The translations under genes were made by a program, and so were the position numbers. The notes under the pieces are model-generated. The model saw nothing but the letters and a program-made list of their open reading frames with translations, had not been told where the DNA came from and made no database searches. Below are positions 24,128 through 33,837 of a stretch of DNA of 64,000 nucleotides, in pieces. This stretch comes from Salinarimonas ramus (lineage in GTDB: Bacteria; Pseudomonadota; Alphaproteobacteria; Rhizobiales; Beijerinckiaceae), in assembly GCF_014645695.1 (NCBI RefSeq), contig NZ_BMMF01000008.1, positions 1-64,000 of the forward strand, given 5' to 3'. Positions within the stretch are counted from its first letter, which is position 1, and each line of letters begins with the position of its first letter.

Positions 24128-25990
24128 GTGGCGAACGACGTTGGACCGAGCGGCGACGCGCCCCGCGGGACGTCTGCCGAAGAGCCCGACGACGTTCTCG
24201 CGCTGCGCGCCTGCTTCGAGCACGCGCCCGTCGGCGTCGCACGCATCCATCCCGACGGAACGATCGCCTACGTCAACGAGGCGCTCGTGCGCCTCCTCGG
24301 CGGCCCCGTGCCGGAGCGTGTGGAAGCGCTCTTCGCCGACCTGCCGCCCCACGACGCCGCCCGCCTCGCCGCCGCCTTCACCGGCGAGACTCCCTCCGTC
24401 GCCTTCGAGGCGCGGGTCGCCACGTCCGACGAGGGCGCCGGGGCCCGCCCGGAGATCTGGGTCCTCGTTTCCGCCGCGCGCATCGAGACGGAGCGCGTCA
24501 GCGGCCATCTCGTCCTCGTCTTCCAGGACGTCACCGAGCGGCGGCGCGTGGCCCGCCTCCTCGCGCGCAGCGAGGAGCGCTTCCGCATCGCGCTGGCGAA
24601 CGCCCCGACCACCGTGTTCGAGCAGGATTGCGACCTCGTCTACGTCTGGATCTACAATCCACTCCTCGTCGATGGCACGCACGTCGTCGTCGGACGCACG
24701 GACGCGGACATGATGGACACCGCCTCCGCCGAGCGCGTCACCGCGCTCAAGCGGCGCGCCATGCACGAAGGGCGCGCCGTACGCGACGTCGTCGAGGTGC
24801 GCATGGCGGACAGCGGCGAGGGTGGCGTCTACGACCTCTTCGTCGAGCCGATCCGCGATCCCGCCTCGCGCGAGATCACGGGCGTCGCCTGCGCCGCCAC
24901 CGACGTCACCGCCGCGTGGCAGCGCGAGGCGGAGCTCGCCGCAGAGAAGGATCGCTTCCGGACCTCGGTCGAGGCGATGCTCGATCCGCTGGGCGTCTAC
25001 ACGGCGATCCGCGACGCGGACGGACGCATCCTCGACTTCCGCGTCGACTACGTGAACGACGCCGCCTGCATCGCCAACGCCATGCCGCGCGAGGCGCAGA
25101 TCGGCCGCGGGCTGTGCGAGATCCTGCCGGCGCACCGCACCACGGGCCTGTTCGACGAATACGTCCGTCTCGTCGAGACCGGCGAGCCGCTCCACAAGGA
25201 GTCGCTCTTCTACTCGGACGACTATTCCGGACGAAAGCTCATCCGCGCCTTCGACGTGCGTGCGGCGAAGCTGCGGGACGGGTTCGTGGCGACCTGGCGC
25301 GACGTCACCGACGCGAAGCGTCTCGCCGTCGAGCTGGCGGACGCGGTCGCCGAGCGCGATCGCCTGCTGGAGCGCCAGGAGACGCTCCTGCGCGAGCTCG
25401 ACCACCGGGTGAAGAACAACTTCCAGCTTCTCGGCAACCTGCTCTCGCTGCAGGCCTCCGCCGCGCCGGAGGTCGTGCGCGAACACCTCGCGGACGCGCG
25501 GCAGCGGCTCATGACCATCGCCGCCGTCCACGACGTGCTGCGCGTCGACCCGGACCGGATGGAGACCGTCGCCCTCGACGCGGCGCTCACAGAGCTGTGC
25601 GGCGCCCTGCGCTCGGGCGCGGCGCCCCACGTCTCCTTGACGTTGGAGGCGCCCGACGTCGAGGTCCTCGTCACGCATGCGGTGACGATCTGCATGGTCG
25701 TCAACGAGGTCGCGACGAACGCGCTGAAATACGCCTTCGACGGCCGCGACCGGGGCCGCGTTCACATCGAGGCGTCGGTCGGGGACGACGTGCTGCGCCT
25801 CGCGATCGTCGACGACGGCATCGGCTACGATATCGCGACCGCGCGCAGCGGACTCGGCACGCGCCTCCTGGGACGGCTCGCCTCGTCGCTCGGCGCCGCG
25901 CCGGAGGTCGTCTCCGACGAGAAGGGCACGCGCATCGCCTTCGCGTTTCCGCTGCACCGGCTGACGAAGGCCGAGCTGGCGAGCGGATGA
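24128..25990 (+). CDS. soluble multi-PAS histidine kinase of the HisKA_2 class
   Basis: A 620-residue cytoplasmic sensor without membrane helices. Three PAS-like modules are recognisable: about 25-140 (HPDGTIAYVNEALVRLLG), 148-265 (ending in a TDVTAAW junction) and 275-395 (ending in WRDVTDAKRLA). The dimerisation/phosphoacceptor region LLRELDHRVKNNFQLL carries His426, the form typical of HisKA_2 kinases that often feed the alphaproteobacterial general stress response. ATPase motifs are NEVATNALKYAF (526-537) and DDGIGYD. The GTG at 24128 has GAGGGAG 8 bases upstream. No cognate regulator is adjacent, so it is an orphan kinase; phyR/nepR/ecfG are not in the window. Confidence 0.9.
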   Translation: MANDVGPSGDAPRGTSAEEPDDVLALRACFEHAPVGVARIHPDGTIAYVNEALVRLLGGPVPERVEALFADLPPHDAARLAAAFTGETPSVAFEARVATSDEGAGARPEIWVLVSAARIETERVSGHLVLVFQDVTERRRVARLLARSEERFRIALANAPTTVFEQDCDLVYVWIYNPLLVDGTHVVVGRTDADMMDTASAERVTALKRRAMHEGRAVRDVVEVRMADSGEGGVYDLFVEPIRDPASREITGVACAATDVTAAWQREAELAAEKDRFRTSVEAMLDPLGVYTAIRDADGRILDFRVDYVNDAACIANAMPREAQIGRGLCEILPAHRTTGLFDEYVRLVETGEPLHKESLFYSDDYSGRKLIRAFDVRAAKLRDGFVATWRDVTDAKRLAVELADAVAERDRLLERQETLLRELDHRVKNNFQLLGNLLSLQASAAPEVVREHLADARQRLMTIAAVHDVLRVDPDRMETVALDAALTELCGALRSGAAPHVSLTLEAPDVEVLVTHAVTICMVVNEVATNALKYAFDGRDRGRVHIEASVGDDVLRLAIVDDGIGYDIATARSGLGTRLLGRLASSLGAAPEVVSDEKGTRIAFAFPLHRLTKAELASG

Positions 25991-26006
25991 GACGCCGCCC
26001 TCGCGG

Positions 26007-26522
26007 CTAGCCGCGGTCCCGCTCCAGGATCTTCGCGAGCGCCGCCTCCTCCTCCGCTGACAGGCCCGGAGCCGTCGGCCCCGTGGCGGCGATGCGGCGG
26101 CGGCGGATCGTGAGGACGAGACCCGCGGCGCCCGCGATCAGCACCAGCGTCGGCGCGACCCACAGCGCGATCGTGTAGGCGTTCACCGGCGGGCGCAGCA
26201 GCACGAAGTCGCCGTAGCGATCGACCACGAACTCGACGACCTGATCGTTGGTGTCCCCCGCCTCGATGCGCTCGCGCACCAGCGTGCGCAGGTCGCGGGC
26301 GAGCGGCGCGTCGCTGTCGTCGATGGACTGGTTCTGGCAGACGAGGCAGCGCAGGCCCTTGGACACCTCGCGGGCGCGCTCCTCGAGCGCCGGGTCGTCG
26401 AGCATCTCGCTCGGGCTGAGCGCCGACGCGGCCTGAGGCACGAAGGCGAGCGCCATGAAAACGAGAGAGGCGAAGGCGAGCGCGGCGAGGGATCGGCGCA
26501 GGCCGGAGAGGAATGTCGTCAT
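26007..26522 (-). CDS. ccmH: cytochrome c maturation protein CcmH (CycL)
   Basis: A 171-residue periplasm-facing thiol-disulfide protein that reduces apocytochrome c for heme ligation. It has a signal peptide, the family motif LRCLVCQNQSIDDS with redox Cys59 and Cys62, and a C-terminal membrane anchor (about 118-138) with a short cytoplasmic tail. It starts 5 bases after ccmF and ends the cycHJKL operon, convergent with the PAS kinase gene. Confidence 0.96.
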   Translation of the reverse strand: MTTFLSGLRRSLAALAFASLVFMALAFVPQAASALSPSEMLDDPALEERAREVSKGLRCLVCQNQSIDDSDAPLARDLRTLVRERIEAGDTNDQVVEFVVDRYGDFVLLRPPVNAYTIALWVAPTLVLIAGAAGLVLTIRRRRIAATGPTAPGLSAEEEAALAKILERDRG

Positions 26523-26527
26523 CGGCG

Positions 26528-28621
26528 TCACTCCGCTGGAACGGCGGCGGCCGACCCGCCCGCGGCCCGCGGCTCGTCGCGGCGCCCGCCCGCATGCCCG
26601 CTCGCCTGCCCCTTCGTGTGGCCCTTGTCCTGCCCCCTCTCCTGCCCCTTCTCCTGGCCCTTGGCCCGCACCGGCGCGCCGACGCGGAAGCGGCGGTCGG
26701 TCAGCGAGAGCGCGGCGCCGGCGGCCATGATGACCGAGCCGATCCAGATCAGCAGCACGAAGGGCTTGTAGTAGAGCCGCACGCCGAGCGAGCCGTCGGG
26801 CTGCACCTCGCCGAAGGAGATGTAGACCTGGCTGAAGCCGAAGGTCTCCAGGCCGGCCTCGGTCGTCGACATGCCGCGGGCGGGGTACATGCGCTTCATC
26901 GTCTCGAGCTGCGACACCACCTCGCCGTCGCGGGTGAGGGTGAAGCGGGCGACGTCCTCGTTGTAATTGTGCAGCGTGCGCGGGAAGACGCCCTCCAGGC
27001 GCGCCTCGTAGCCGGCGATGGGCTCGACGTCGCCGGGATTCATGGAGACGATCCGCTCCACCGACCACGCCGTCGCCGCGATGCCGATCACGGTGACGCC
27101 CACGCCCGCATGGGCGAGGACGGTGCCCCAGGTGGAGCGCGGCAGGCCGAGCGCGCGCCTGGCGGCGAGCGCGAGCGCGCCCGCGCCGGTGATCCCGCCC
27201 GCGAAGGAGCGCGTCGCCACCTCGTTGAAGGCGCCGAGCACGAGGAAGACGCCGAGCCCGACGGCGAGGGGCGCGAGCGCCGGGCCGCCGAAGGTCACGG
27301 CGTAGACCGCCACCGTCGCGAGGATGGCGAGCCCGCCCGCGACCCACAGCCGGCTGGCGATGCCGGCCATGTCCCCGCGCTTCCAGGCGATCACCTGGCC
27401 GAAGGGCAGGAGCATGAGGAGCGGGATGACGATCGGCAGGAAGGTCGCGTTGAAGAAGGGCGCGCCCACCGAGATCTTGGCGCCGGTGAGCGATTCCAGC
27501 GCCAGCGGGTAGAGCGTGCCGATGAACACCGTCGCGCAGGCGGTGGACAGGAACAGGTTGTTGAGGACGAGCGCGCCCTCGCGCGAGACCGGCGCGAAGA
27601 TGCCGCCCTGCTTGAGCATGGACGCGCGCCAGGCGAACAGCGCCAGCGACCCGCCGATGAAGAAGACGAGGATGCCGAGGATGAACAGCCCGCGATCGGG
27701 ATCGACGGCGAAGGCGTGGACCGACGTCAGCACGCCGGAGCGCACCAGGAAGGTGCCCAGCAGCGAGAGCGAGAAGGTCAAGATCGCGAGCAGGATCGTC
27801 CAGACCTTGAGCGCGTCGCGCCGCTCCATCACGACGGTGGAATGGATGAGCGCGGTGCCGGCGAGCCAGGGCATCAGCGAGGCGTTCTCGACGGGATCCC
27901 AGAACCACCAGCCGCCCCAGCCGAGCTCGTAATAGGCCCAGTACGAGCCCATGGCGATGCCGAGCGTCAGGAAGCCCCACGCGGTGAGCGTCCAGGGCCG
28001 CACGGCGCGCGCCCAGACGGCGTCGATCTTGCCCTCGATCAGCGCCGCCATGGCGAAGGCGAAGGTGATCGAGAAGCCGACATAGCCGATGTAGAGGAGC
28101 GGCGGGTGGATCGCGAGGCCGGGGTCCTGGAGGAAGGGGTTCAGGTCCTGCCCCTCGAACGGCGCCGGCGAGAGGCGCTCGAACGGGTTCGAGGTGATCA
28201 GCAGGAACAGGAGGAAGGCGATGGTGACGAGGCCCTGCATGGCGATGGTGTTCGCCCGCAGCTTGGGCGGCACGGCGTTCTTGGCGATGGCGACGAGGGC
28301 GCCGAACAGCGCGAGGATGACGATCCACAGGAGCATCGAGCCCTCGTGGTTACCCCACACGCCGGTGAGCTTGTAGACGAAGGGCTTTTGCGAATGCGAG
28401 TTCGCGACGACGTTCGCGAGCGAGAAGTCCGACGTGGCGTAGGCCCACGACAGCACGCCGAAGGAGAAGAGCACGAGCCCGAAGACGCCCAGCGCCGCGG
28501 GCGTGCCCACGCTCATCAACGTTGCGTCGTTCGTCCGCGCGCCCCACAGCGGCACCAGGAACTGGACCACGGAGAGGCCGAGCGCCAGGGCGAGCGCGAA
28601 ATGTCCGGCTTCGATCAGCAT
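26528..28621 (-). CDS. ccmF: heme lyase CcmF (CycK)
   Basis: A 697-residue polytopic membrane protein that, with CcmH and CcmI, attaches heme to apocytochrome c. The periplasmic tryptophan-rich heme-handling motif WGGWWFWDPVENASLMPW is intact, and conserved histidines flank it (for example VWGNHEGSMLLW and LAIHPPLLY). The last 50 residues are unusual: a Lys/Gly/Gln tandem (KGQEKGQERGQDKGHTKGQ) from a short DNA repeat near 26600-26675, followed by Ala/Arg-rich sequence. The tail is probably cytoplasmic and dispensable. Confidence 0.97.
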   Translation of the reverse strand: MLIEAGHFALALALGLSVVQFLVPLWGARTNDATLMSVGTPAALGVFGLVLFSFGVLSWAYATSDFSLANVVANSHSQKPFVYKLTGVWGNHEGSMLLWIVILALFGALVAIAKNAVPPKLRANTIAMQGLVTIAFLLFLLITSNPFERLSPAPFEGQDLNPFLQDPGLAIHPPLLYIGYVGFSITFAFAMAALIEGKIDAVWARAVRPWTLTAWGFLTLGIAMGSYWAYYELGWGGWWFWDPVENASLMPWLAGTALIHSTVVMERRDALKVWTILLAILTFSLSLLGTFLVRSGVLTSVHAFAVDPDRGLFILGILVFFIGGSLALFAWRASMLKQGGIFAPVSREGALVLNNLFLSTACATVFIGTLYPLALESLTGAKISVGAPFFNATFLPIVIPLLMLLPFGQVIAWKRGDMAGIASRLWVAGGLAILATVAVYAVTFGGPALAPLAVGLGVFLVLGAFNEVATRSFAGGITGAGALALAARRALGLPRSTWGTVLAHAGVGVTVIGIAATAWSVERIVSMNPGDVEPIAGYEARLEGVFPRTLHNYNEDVARFTLTRDGEVVSQLETMKRMYPARGMSTTEAGLETFGFSQVYISFGEVQPDGSLGVRLYYKPFVLLIWIGSVIMAAGAALSLTDRRFRVGAPVRAKGQEKGQERGQDKGHTKGQASGHAGGRRDEPRAAGGSAAAVPAE

Positions 28622-28675
28622 CGCGGCGCGTTCCTCATCATCTCGCGATCGTGGCGTGCGGTGGCGGCGAGGCCG

Positions 28676-29167
28676 TCACTGCGTGGGGGTGGTGCTCGGC
28701 AGGTCGCGGGCGGCGGCGGGACGGACGGCGGGGCCGTCGTGCTGCCACAGGCCGTTCTCCTTGAGCGCGTCCGCGACCTCGCGCGGCATGTAGTTCTCGT
28801 CGTGGCGGGCGAGAACCGTGTCCGCGACGAAGAGCCCCTCCGCGTCGAGCCGCCCCTCGGCGACGACGCCCTGGCCCTCGCGGAAGAGGTCCGGGAGGAG
28901 GCCCTGATAGCGCACGGGCACGATGCCGCCGCCGTCGCCGACGGCGAAGGTCGTCACCTGGTCGCCGTGGCGCTCGACCGAGCCGGCCTCGACGAGGCCG
29001 CCGAGGCGGAAGCGCACGCCGGGCTCCACGCCCTCGCTCGCGACCTGCGAGGGCGCGCGGAAGAACACGATCGTGTCGCTCATGGCCCACAGGACGAGGC
29101 CGAGGGCGAGCGCGAGGGTGACCCCCGCGGCCCCGATCATGGTCAGACGGCGTTGCTTCCTCGTCAT
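28676..29167 (-). CDS. ccmE: periplasmic heme chaperone CcmE (CycJ)
   Basis: A 163-residue membrane-anchored chaperone that carries heme to the CcmF/H lyase. The covalent heme-binding histidine is His122 in [10 protein letters not shown], with Tyr126 as the likely axial ligand. One N-terminal membrane helix (about 9-28) precedes an OB-fold ([14 protein letters not shown] and onward). It sits 54 bases before ccmF and 30 bases after ccmI. Confidence 0.97.
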   Translation of the reverse strand: MTRKQRRLTMIGAAGVTLALALGLVLWAMSDTIVFFRAPSQVASEGVEPGVRFRLGGLVEAGSVERHGDQVTTFAVGDGGGIVPVRYQGLLPDLFREGQGVVAEGRLDAEGLFVADTVLARHDENYMPREVADALKENGLWQHDGPAVRPAAARDLPSTTPTQ

Positions 29168-29197
29168 CGTCTCATCACACCTCGTCCGGACGGCGCG

Positions 29198-30361
29198 TCA
29201 CTGCGCCGGTGCGGCGGGGCCGAGCCCCATCTCGACGGCGGCGGCCTCGAGCGCGGCGCGCGCCTCTGGATCGTTCCCCAGCGCGGCACGCGCGTCCGCG
29301 AGCGCCACCTGCGCCCGCTCGCGATCGCCGAGCACGGCGTAGGAGCGCAGGAGCCGCACCCATTCCTCCGCCGTGCCGCCGTCCTCCTTCAAGCGCGCGG
29401 CGAGGCCTTCCACCATGCCGCCGATCGCCGCAAGGCGATCCGCCTCGGGCAGCGCCGCGAGGGCGGCCCCGGTCTCGGAGCCCGGAGCGGAGGCGAAGGG
29501 CGCGCGCGGCTCGGCGGGCGTTCCGCCGACGGCGGCCAGCCGCTCGTTGACGACGCCGAGCCACGGCGCGTTCGGCGGCGAGCGGCGCACGATCTCCTCG
29601 TAGGCGACGCGGGCGGCGGCGACGTCGCCCTCCTGCTCCGCCGCCTGGGCGAGGTAGAAGCGCGCCTTGGGATGGTCCTCGTCGAGCGCGAGCGCGCGCT
29701 CGAAGGCCTGGCGCGCCTGCGCCTTCACGATCCCGGATTCGGCGTTGACGAGCGCCTCGCCCAGATTCGCGAGCCGCGCCGGGTCCTCGCCGAGCAGCCG
29801 CAGCGCGTTGGCATAGGCCCGCGCGGCGTCCTCGAAGCGGCCCTGGCGCATGTAGACGGGGCCGAGCACGTCCCAGCCGCGGCCGTCGTCCGGGTCCTGC
29901 GCGAGATGCGTCTCGATGCGCGCCACCGCCTCGGCGATGTCGAGATTGCGCGGGTCGATCGTCTGCTCGAGCCTGGCCGAGAGCGGCTGGGCCGGCAGGT
30001 GCGGCGAGCCGTAGGCGCCGTAGACGGCGAGCGCGAGGAGCGGCACCGACGAGAGCGCGACGGCGGAGGCCGCGCGGCGGCGGCGCAAAGCCGGCTCGTC
30101 GACGGTCTCGGTGGGCTCGCGCGTCTGCGAGGTGGCGCGGATCAGGCGGCGGGCCGCCTCGGCCTTGGCGGCGCGCAGCTCCGTCTCGGTGATGAGCCCG
30201 CGCGCGCGGTCGCGGTCGAGCTCCTTGATCTGGTCCTCGTAGAACAGCCGCTCGCCCTCGGCGGCGCTGCCCGCCTCGGCGGGCTTGCGCCGCGACAGCG
30301 GCAGGAGCACCGCCATCACGGCGGCGCCCGTCATCAGGGCGAAGATGATCCAGATCGTCAT
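29198..30361 (-). CDS. ccmI: cytochrome c maturation protein CcmI (CycH)
   Basis: A 387-residue apocytochrome chaperone: membrane helix 1 (MTIWIIFALMTGAAVM), a cytoplasmic coiled stretch with YEDQIKELDRDRARGL, helix 2 near residue 100 and a periplasmic TPR domain (about 140-300) that presents apocytochrome to CcmF/H. The ATG at 30361 is chosen because it places the first helix at the N terminus as in the family; an in-frame upstream ATG adds an odd basic leader. It is the first gene of the operon. Confidence 0.94.
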   Translation of the reverse strand: MTIWIIFALMTGAAVMAVLLPLSRRKPAEAGSAAEGERLFYEDQIKELDRDRARGLITETELRAAKAEAARRLIRATSQTREPTETVDEPALRRRRAASAVALSSVPLLALAVYGAYGSPHLPAQPLSARLEQTIDPRNLDIAEAVARIETHLAQDPDDGRGWDVLGPVYMRQGRFEDAARAYANALRLLGEDPARLANLGEALVNAESGIVKAQARQAFERALALDEDHPKARFYLAQAAEQEGDVAAARVAYEEIVRRSPPNAPWLGVVNERLAAVGGTPAEPRAPFASAPGSETGAALAALPEADRLAAIGGMVEGLAARLKEDGGTAEEWVRLLRSYAVLGDRERAQVALADARAALGNDPEARAALEAAAVEMGLGPAAPAQ

Positions 30362-30443
30362 GGGCCGGAATGTATCGTGTCCACCGTGGCGGAACGATGC
30401 TAGCGCTCGGCGACACGGTGTCACGCGCGGGGAAGTACGCACG

Positions 30444-30469
30444 AAAAAGGGGCTCGGCGAGCCCCTTTT
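30444..30469 (-). terminator. intrinsic terminator of the 17-kDa-antigen-like gene
   Basis: GGGGCTC-GGC-GAGCCCC (30449-30465) flanked by A5 on the plus-strand left (30444-30448) and T4 on the right, so on the minus strand the hairpin is followed by TTTTT. It lies 67 bases after the end of the gene at 30536 and upstream of ccmI, insulating the two. It is the most canonical terminator in the window. Confidence 0.88.
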
Positions 30470-30535
30470 CCCGGCATGGCGCCGTGCTTTCGGGCAGAGG
30501 GCGTATCAGCTGCGGAGATGTCGGCCGCGGGCGCG

Positions 30536-31003
30536 TCAGCCGACGATCTGCCAGGACCCGTCCGGCTGGCGGCAGGCGGTGCCGTAGCCCTGCTGCGGGC
30601 GCCCGCCGATGTAGATCGTGTGCTGGTACTCGCGGCAGAAGCCGCGGGCGGAGCGCACCGGCTCGAAGGCGATGACCTCGCCGTAGGCGTCGTCGCCCTG
30701 CCAGCGAACGGGCTGGCGCGGCGGCGCGGCGAAGGCCTGCTGCTGCGCGAAATAGGCGCGGCGCTGCTCCTCGGCGTCGAGGTTCGCGCCGATCTGCCCG
30801 CCGATGAGGCCGCCGATGGCAGCGCCCGCGAGGCCCGCCGCGATGCGCTCGCCCGGCCCGCCGCCGATCTGCGAGCCGACGATGCCGCCGACGAGCGCGC
30901 CGGAGAAGCCGCCGACCTGCTGGTTCGGCCCGGCGCCGGCGCAGGCGCCGAGGGAGAGGGTCGCGGCGAGAGCGCCCGCGAGCGCGATCTTGGTGGTCTT
31001 CAT
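30536..31003 (-). CDS. rickettsial 17-kDa-antigen-like glycine-zipper lipoprotein
   Basis: A 155-residue outer-membrane lipoprotein: signal peptide with lipobox SLGAC (about residue 19), then a glycine-zipper hairpin (GALVGGIVGSQIGGG and AGLAGAAIGGLIGGQIG, about 30-65) that inserts in membranes, and a C-terminal globular part with CREYQHTIYIGG and YGTACRQPDGSW whose two cysteines probably pair. This is the 17-kDa surface antigen / SlyB-type family linked to envelope integrity. The ATG at 31003 directly precedes the signal peptide. Divergent from htrA, which also serves the envelope. Confidence 0.9.
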   Translation of the reverse strand: MKTTKIALAGALAATLSLGACAGAGPNQQVGGFSGALVGGIVGSQIGGGPGERIAAGLAGAAIGGLIGGQIGANLDAEEQRRAYFAQQQAFAAPPRQPVRWQGDDAYGEVIAFEPVRSARGFCREYQHTIYIGGRPQQGYGTACRQPDGSWQIVG

Positions 31004-31238
31004 GGCTGTCTGGACTCGCTGGGATGAATGGACCCGAACTGCAGAGCCCGATAAAGCGGCAGGATGATGAACGGCGGGTGAACGCGTGCGGAATCCCGTC
31101 CCATCAGGCATGCGATGACGCAGGGACGTGGCAGCAGACATTACGAAAATGTCATCTTCGGGTGATGGCCTCGCAAGCTCGGCCGTCCCATCTTCTCCCC
31201 TGTTCGAGACGAGCAGCACCACGGGAGAGACACGCACG

Positions 31239-32444
31239 ATGCGCGACACGAGCACGCGACAGTCCCCGATCGCCCGCCTGCGCGGCGGCCTCCTCGCCGC
31301 CGCCGCCTTCGCCGCGCTTGCGGGCGTCGGCGCCTACGGCACCGGCATGCTGCCGCCCGCGCCCGCCGCGGCCGATCCGCTGACGCTCGACCAGCCCCTC
31401 GTCATGCCCTCCTTCGCGGACGTCGTGGAGCGGGTGCGCCCGGCCGTGGTCTCCGTGCGGGTGCGGGCGCAGAACGTCGCCTCCCGCGGCGGCCCGGCCG
31501 ACGCGTTCGGCGGCGGGCTTCCCGACCTCAGGCCCGGCGATCCGCTCTACGACTTCTTCCGCCGCTTCGGCGAGGCGGACCCGCGCGAGCGCCGCGGCGG
31601 CCCGCCGCCGGAGCGCTTCGCCGCCTCCCAGGGCTCGGGCTTCTTCGTCTCGCAGGACGGCTTCCTCGTCACCAACAACCACGTCGTCGAGAACGCGGTC
31701 GCCGTCGAGGTGCTGATGGACGACGGGCGCACCTACGACGCGCGCGTCGTCGGCACCGATCCGCGCACCGACCTCGCGCTGGTCAAGGTCGACGCCGACG
31801 GGGAGACGTTCCCCTACGTGGAGTTCGCGCCCGACCGCTCGCGCATCGGCGACTGGGTGGTGGCGATCGGCAACCCGTTCGGGCTCGGCGGCACGGTGAC
31901 GGCGGGCATCGTCTCGGCGGAGGCGCGCGACATCGGCGCGGGGCCCTACGACGACTTCATCCAGATCGACGCGCCGATCAACCGCGGCAATTCCGGCGGC
32001 CCCACCTTCAACCTGCGCGGCCAGGTGGTCGGCGTGAACACGGCGATCTTCTCCCCGTCGGGGGGCAACGTCGGGATCGCCTTCGCCATCCCCGCGCACG
32101 TGGCGGAGAGCGTGACGACGCAGCTGCGCGAGGACGGGATCGTCACCCGCGGTTTCCTGGGCGTCCAGGTCCAGGCGGTGACGCCGGAGATCGCCGAGGC
32201 GATCGGGCTCGCGGCGCCCCGCGGTGCGCTGATCGCGCAGCCGCAGCCGAACACGCCCGCGGCGGAGGCGGGCCTGCGCTCGGGCGACGTTATCGTCGCC
32301 GTGGACGGCGCGGCCGTGGACGACCACCGCGACCTGACGCGGCGCATCGCCGACATCGAGCCGGGCACGCGGGTGCCGATCACGATCTTCCGAAAGGGAC
32401 GCGAGACGGCGATCGACGTGCGCATCGGCCGCCTCGGCACCTGA
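31239..32444 (+). CDS. HtrA/Deg-family serine protease with a single PDZ domain
   Basis: A 401-residue periplasmic protease. It has an N-terminal basic region and hydrophobic segment (16-36, signal or anchor), then the trypsin-like domain with His148 (NNHVVEN), Asp178 (RTDLALV) and Ser252 (NRGNSGGPTF). One PDZ domain (about 300-395) follows, whereas DegP has two. It should degrade or sense misfolded envelope proteins. The ATG at 31239 follows GGGAGAG. In many rhizobia a degP gene follows cycL directly; here it is separated and divergent, next to the 17-kDa-like gene. Convergent with the hydroxylase gene with 9 bases between. Confidence 0.93.
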   Translation: MRDTSTRQSPIARLRGGLLAAAAFAALAGVGAYGTGMLPPAPAAADPLTLDQPLVMPSFADVVERVRPAVVSVRVRAQNVASRGGPADAFGGGLPDLRPGDPLYDFFRRFGEADPRERRGGPPPERFAASQGSGFFVSQDGFLVTNNHVVENAVAVEVLMDDGRTYDARVVGTDPRTDLALVKVDADGETFPYVEFAPDRSRIGDWVVAIGNPFGLGGTVTAGIVSAEARDIGAGPYDDFIQIDAPINRGNSGGPTFNLRGQVVGVNTAIFSPSGGNVGIAFAIPAHVAESVTTQLREDGIVTRGFLGVQVQAVTPEIAEAIGLAAPRGALIAQPQPNTPAAEAGLRSGDVIVAVDGAAVDDHRDLTRRIADIEPGTRVPITIFRKGRETAIDVRIGRLGT

Positions 32445-32453
32445 GCGCGTGTT

Positions 32454-33737
32454 CTAGAGCGCCTCGCCGCGCAGGAGGCGCGCGCCGCCCTCCTTCGGCA
32501 CGCCCGCCGCTTCGCGCATGAAGAAGCGCTTGGCGGCCGGCATCCGGTCGACGAGGCCGAGCCCGAGATCGCGCAGCATCCGCACGGGCGCGACGTCGTT
32601 GGAGAACAGGCGGTTGAGCGCATCCGTCGCGAGGCCCATCGCCACCGTGTCGGCGCGACGCGCGCGCTGATAATCCTCCAGCACGTCCGCCGCGCCGGGA
32701 TCCATGCCGAGCCGCACGGCCGACACGATCCGCTCGGCGAGGATCGCGGCGTCCTTGAGCCCCAGATTGACGCCCTGGCCGGCGATGGGATGGACGACGT
32801 GCGCCGCGTCGCCGACGAGCGCCAGCCGCGTGCCGACGAAGGCGCGCGCGAGGCCGAACTCGAGGGGGAAGGCCTGCACCGGCGTCTCCAGTGCGATGGC
32901 GCCGAGCTCGAGGCCGAAGCGCCGCTCGATCTCCTCCAGGAGGAAGTCCGCGTCGAGCGCGAGCATGTGCGGCACGTTCGCCTTGCGCTCGGACCAGACG
33001 ATGGCGGAGCGGTGCCCGAGCGTGCCGCGGGGACTGCCACTCGGGGTCAGCGGCAGAATGGCGAAGGGCCCCGACGGCAGGAAGTGCTGGATCGCCCGCC
33101 CTTCGTGATCGCGGGCGTGGCCGATGATGGCCGACAGCCCCGATTGCGGATAGTCCCACCCGCTCCAGCCGATGCCGGCGCCCTCGCGCAGCCGCGAACG
33201 CTTGCCGTCCGCCGCGCAGACGAGATCGGCCTCTACGCTCGTGCCGTCGGTGAGACGCACATGGCTGCGGGTGCCGTCCGCCGCGGGCGTCGCCCGGCGC
33301 ACGCCCGCCTCCAGCATCTCGACGCCCGCCTCCCGGCAGGCGTCGCGCAGCGCCCGGGTGAGGATCGCCCCCTCGACCATGTGGGCGAAGGGCTCGTCGG
33401 CATCGCCACGGTCCGCCTCCCCGCCGAATTCCAGGAAGACCGGCCGCACCGGGTCCGCGAGGTGGCTGTCGGTGATGACCATCTCGCGCATCTCCTGCGC
33501 GTCCCCCGCCACCTTCGCCCACACGTCGAGGGCCGACAGCATCCGCCGCGAGCCGGCGGCGATGGCGTAGGCGCGGCGATCACCCGCGGGATCGCGCCCC
33601 AGCGCGGGATCGCACAGGGTCACGCAGAGCGCGCGGGGCGCGGCGCGCGCGAGCGCCAGGGAGAGCGCGAGGCCGACGATGCCGCCGCCGGCCACCACGA
33701 TCCGCCAGCCCGTCGCCTTCGAAGCCTCGTTCGTCAT
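32454..33737 (-). CDS. UbiH/UbiF/COQ6-family FAD-dependent hydroxylase
   Basis: A 427-residue flavoprotein monooxygenase of ubiquinone biosynthesis type. FAD-binding GGGIVGLALSLALARA lies near the N terminus, the second FAD motif LVGDAAHVVHPIAGQG near residue 300, and DLVCAADGKRS is the DG motif. It would hydroxylate a position of the quinone ring; which position cannot be told. The ATG at 33737 has GGAGG 6 bases upstream, preferable to the longer frame. It is divergent from tesB across about 100 bases. Confidence 0.92.
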   Translation of the reverse strand: MTNEASKATGWRIVVAGGGIVGLALSLALARAAPRALCVTLCDPALGRDPAGDRRAYAIAAGSRRMLSALDVWAKVAGDAQEMREMVITDSHLADPVRPVFLEFGGEADRGDADEPFAHMVEGAILTRALRDACREAGVEMLEAGVRRATPAADGTRSHVRLTDGTSVEADLVCAADGKRSRLREGAGIGWSGWDYPQSGLSAIIGHARDHEGRAIQHFLPSGPFAILPLTPSGSPRGTLGHRSAIVWSERKANVPHMLALDADFLLEEIERRFGLELGAIALETPVQAFPLEFGLARAFVGTRLALVGDAAHVVHPIAGQGVNLGLKDAAILAERIVSAVRLGMDPGAADVLEDYQRARRADTVAMGLATDALNRLFSNDVAPVRMLRDLGLGLVDRMPAAKRFFMREAAGVPKEGGARLLRGEAL

Positions 33738-33837
33738 CGCCGCCTCCTCGTCGTCGAAACCGCGCTCGACGTCGCGCGCTTGACCCTGATCGACCGGGCG
33801 GCTCACATGCGCCGCCGGACAACGAGGTACCTAGCAC

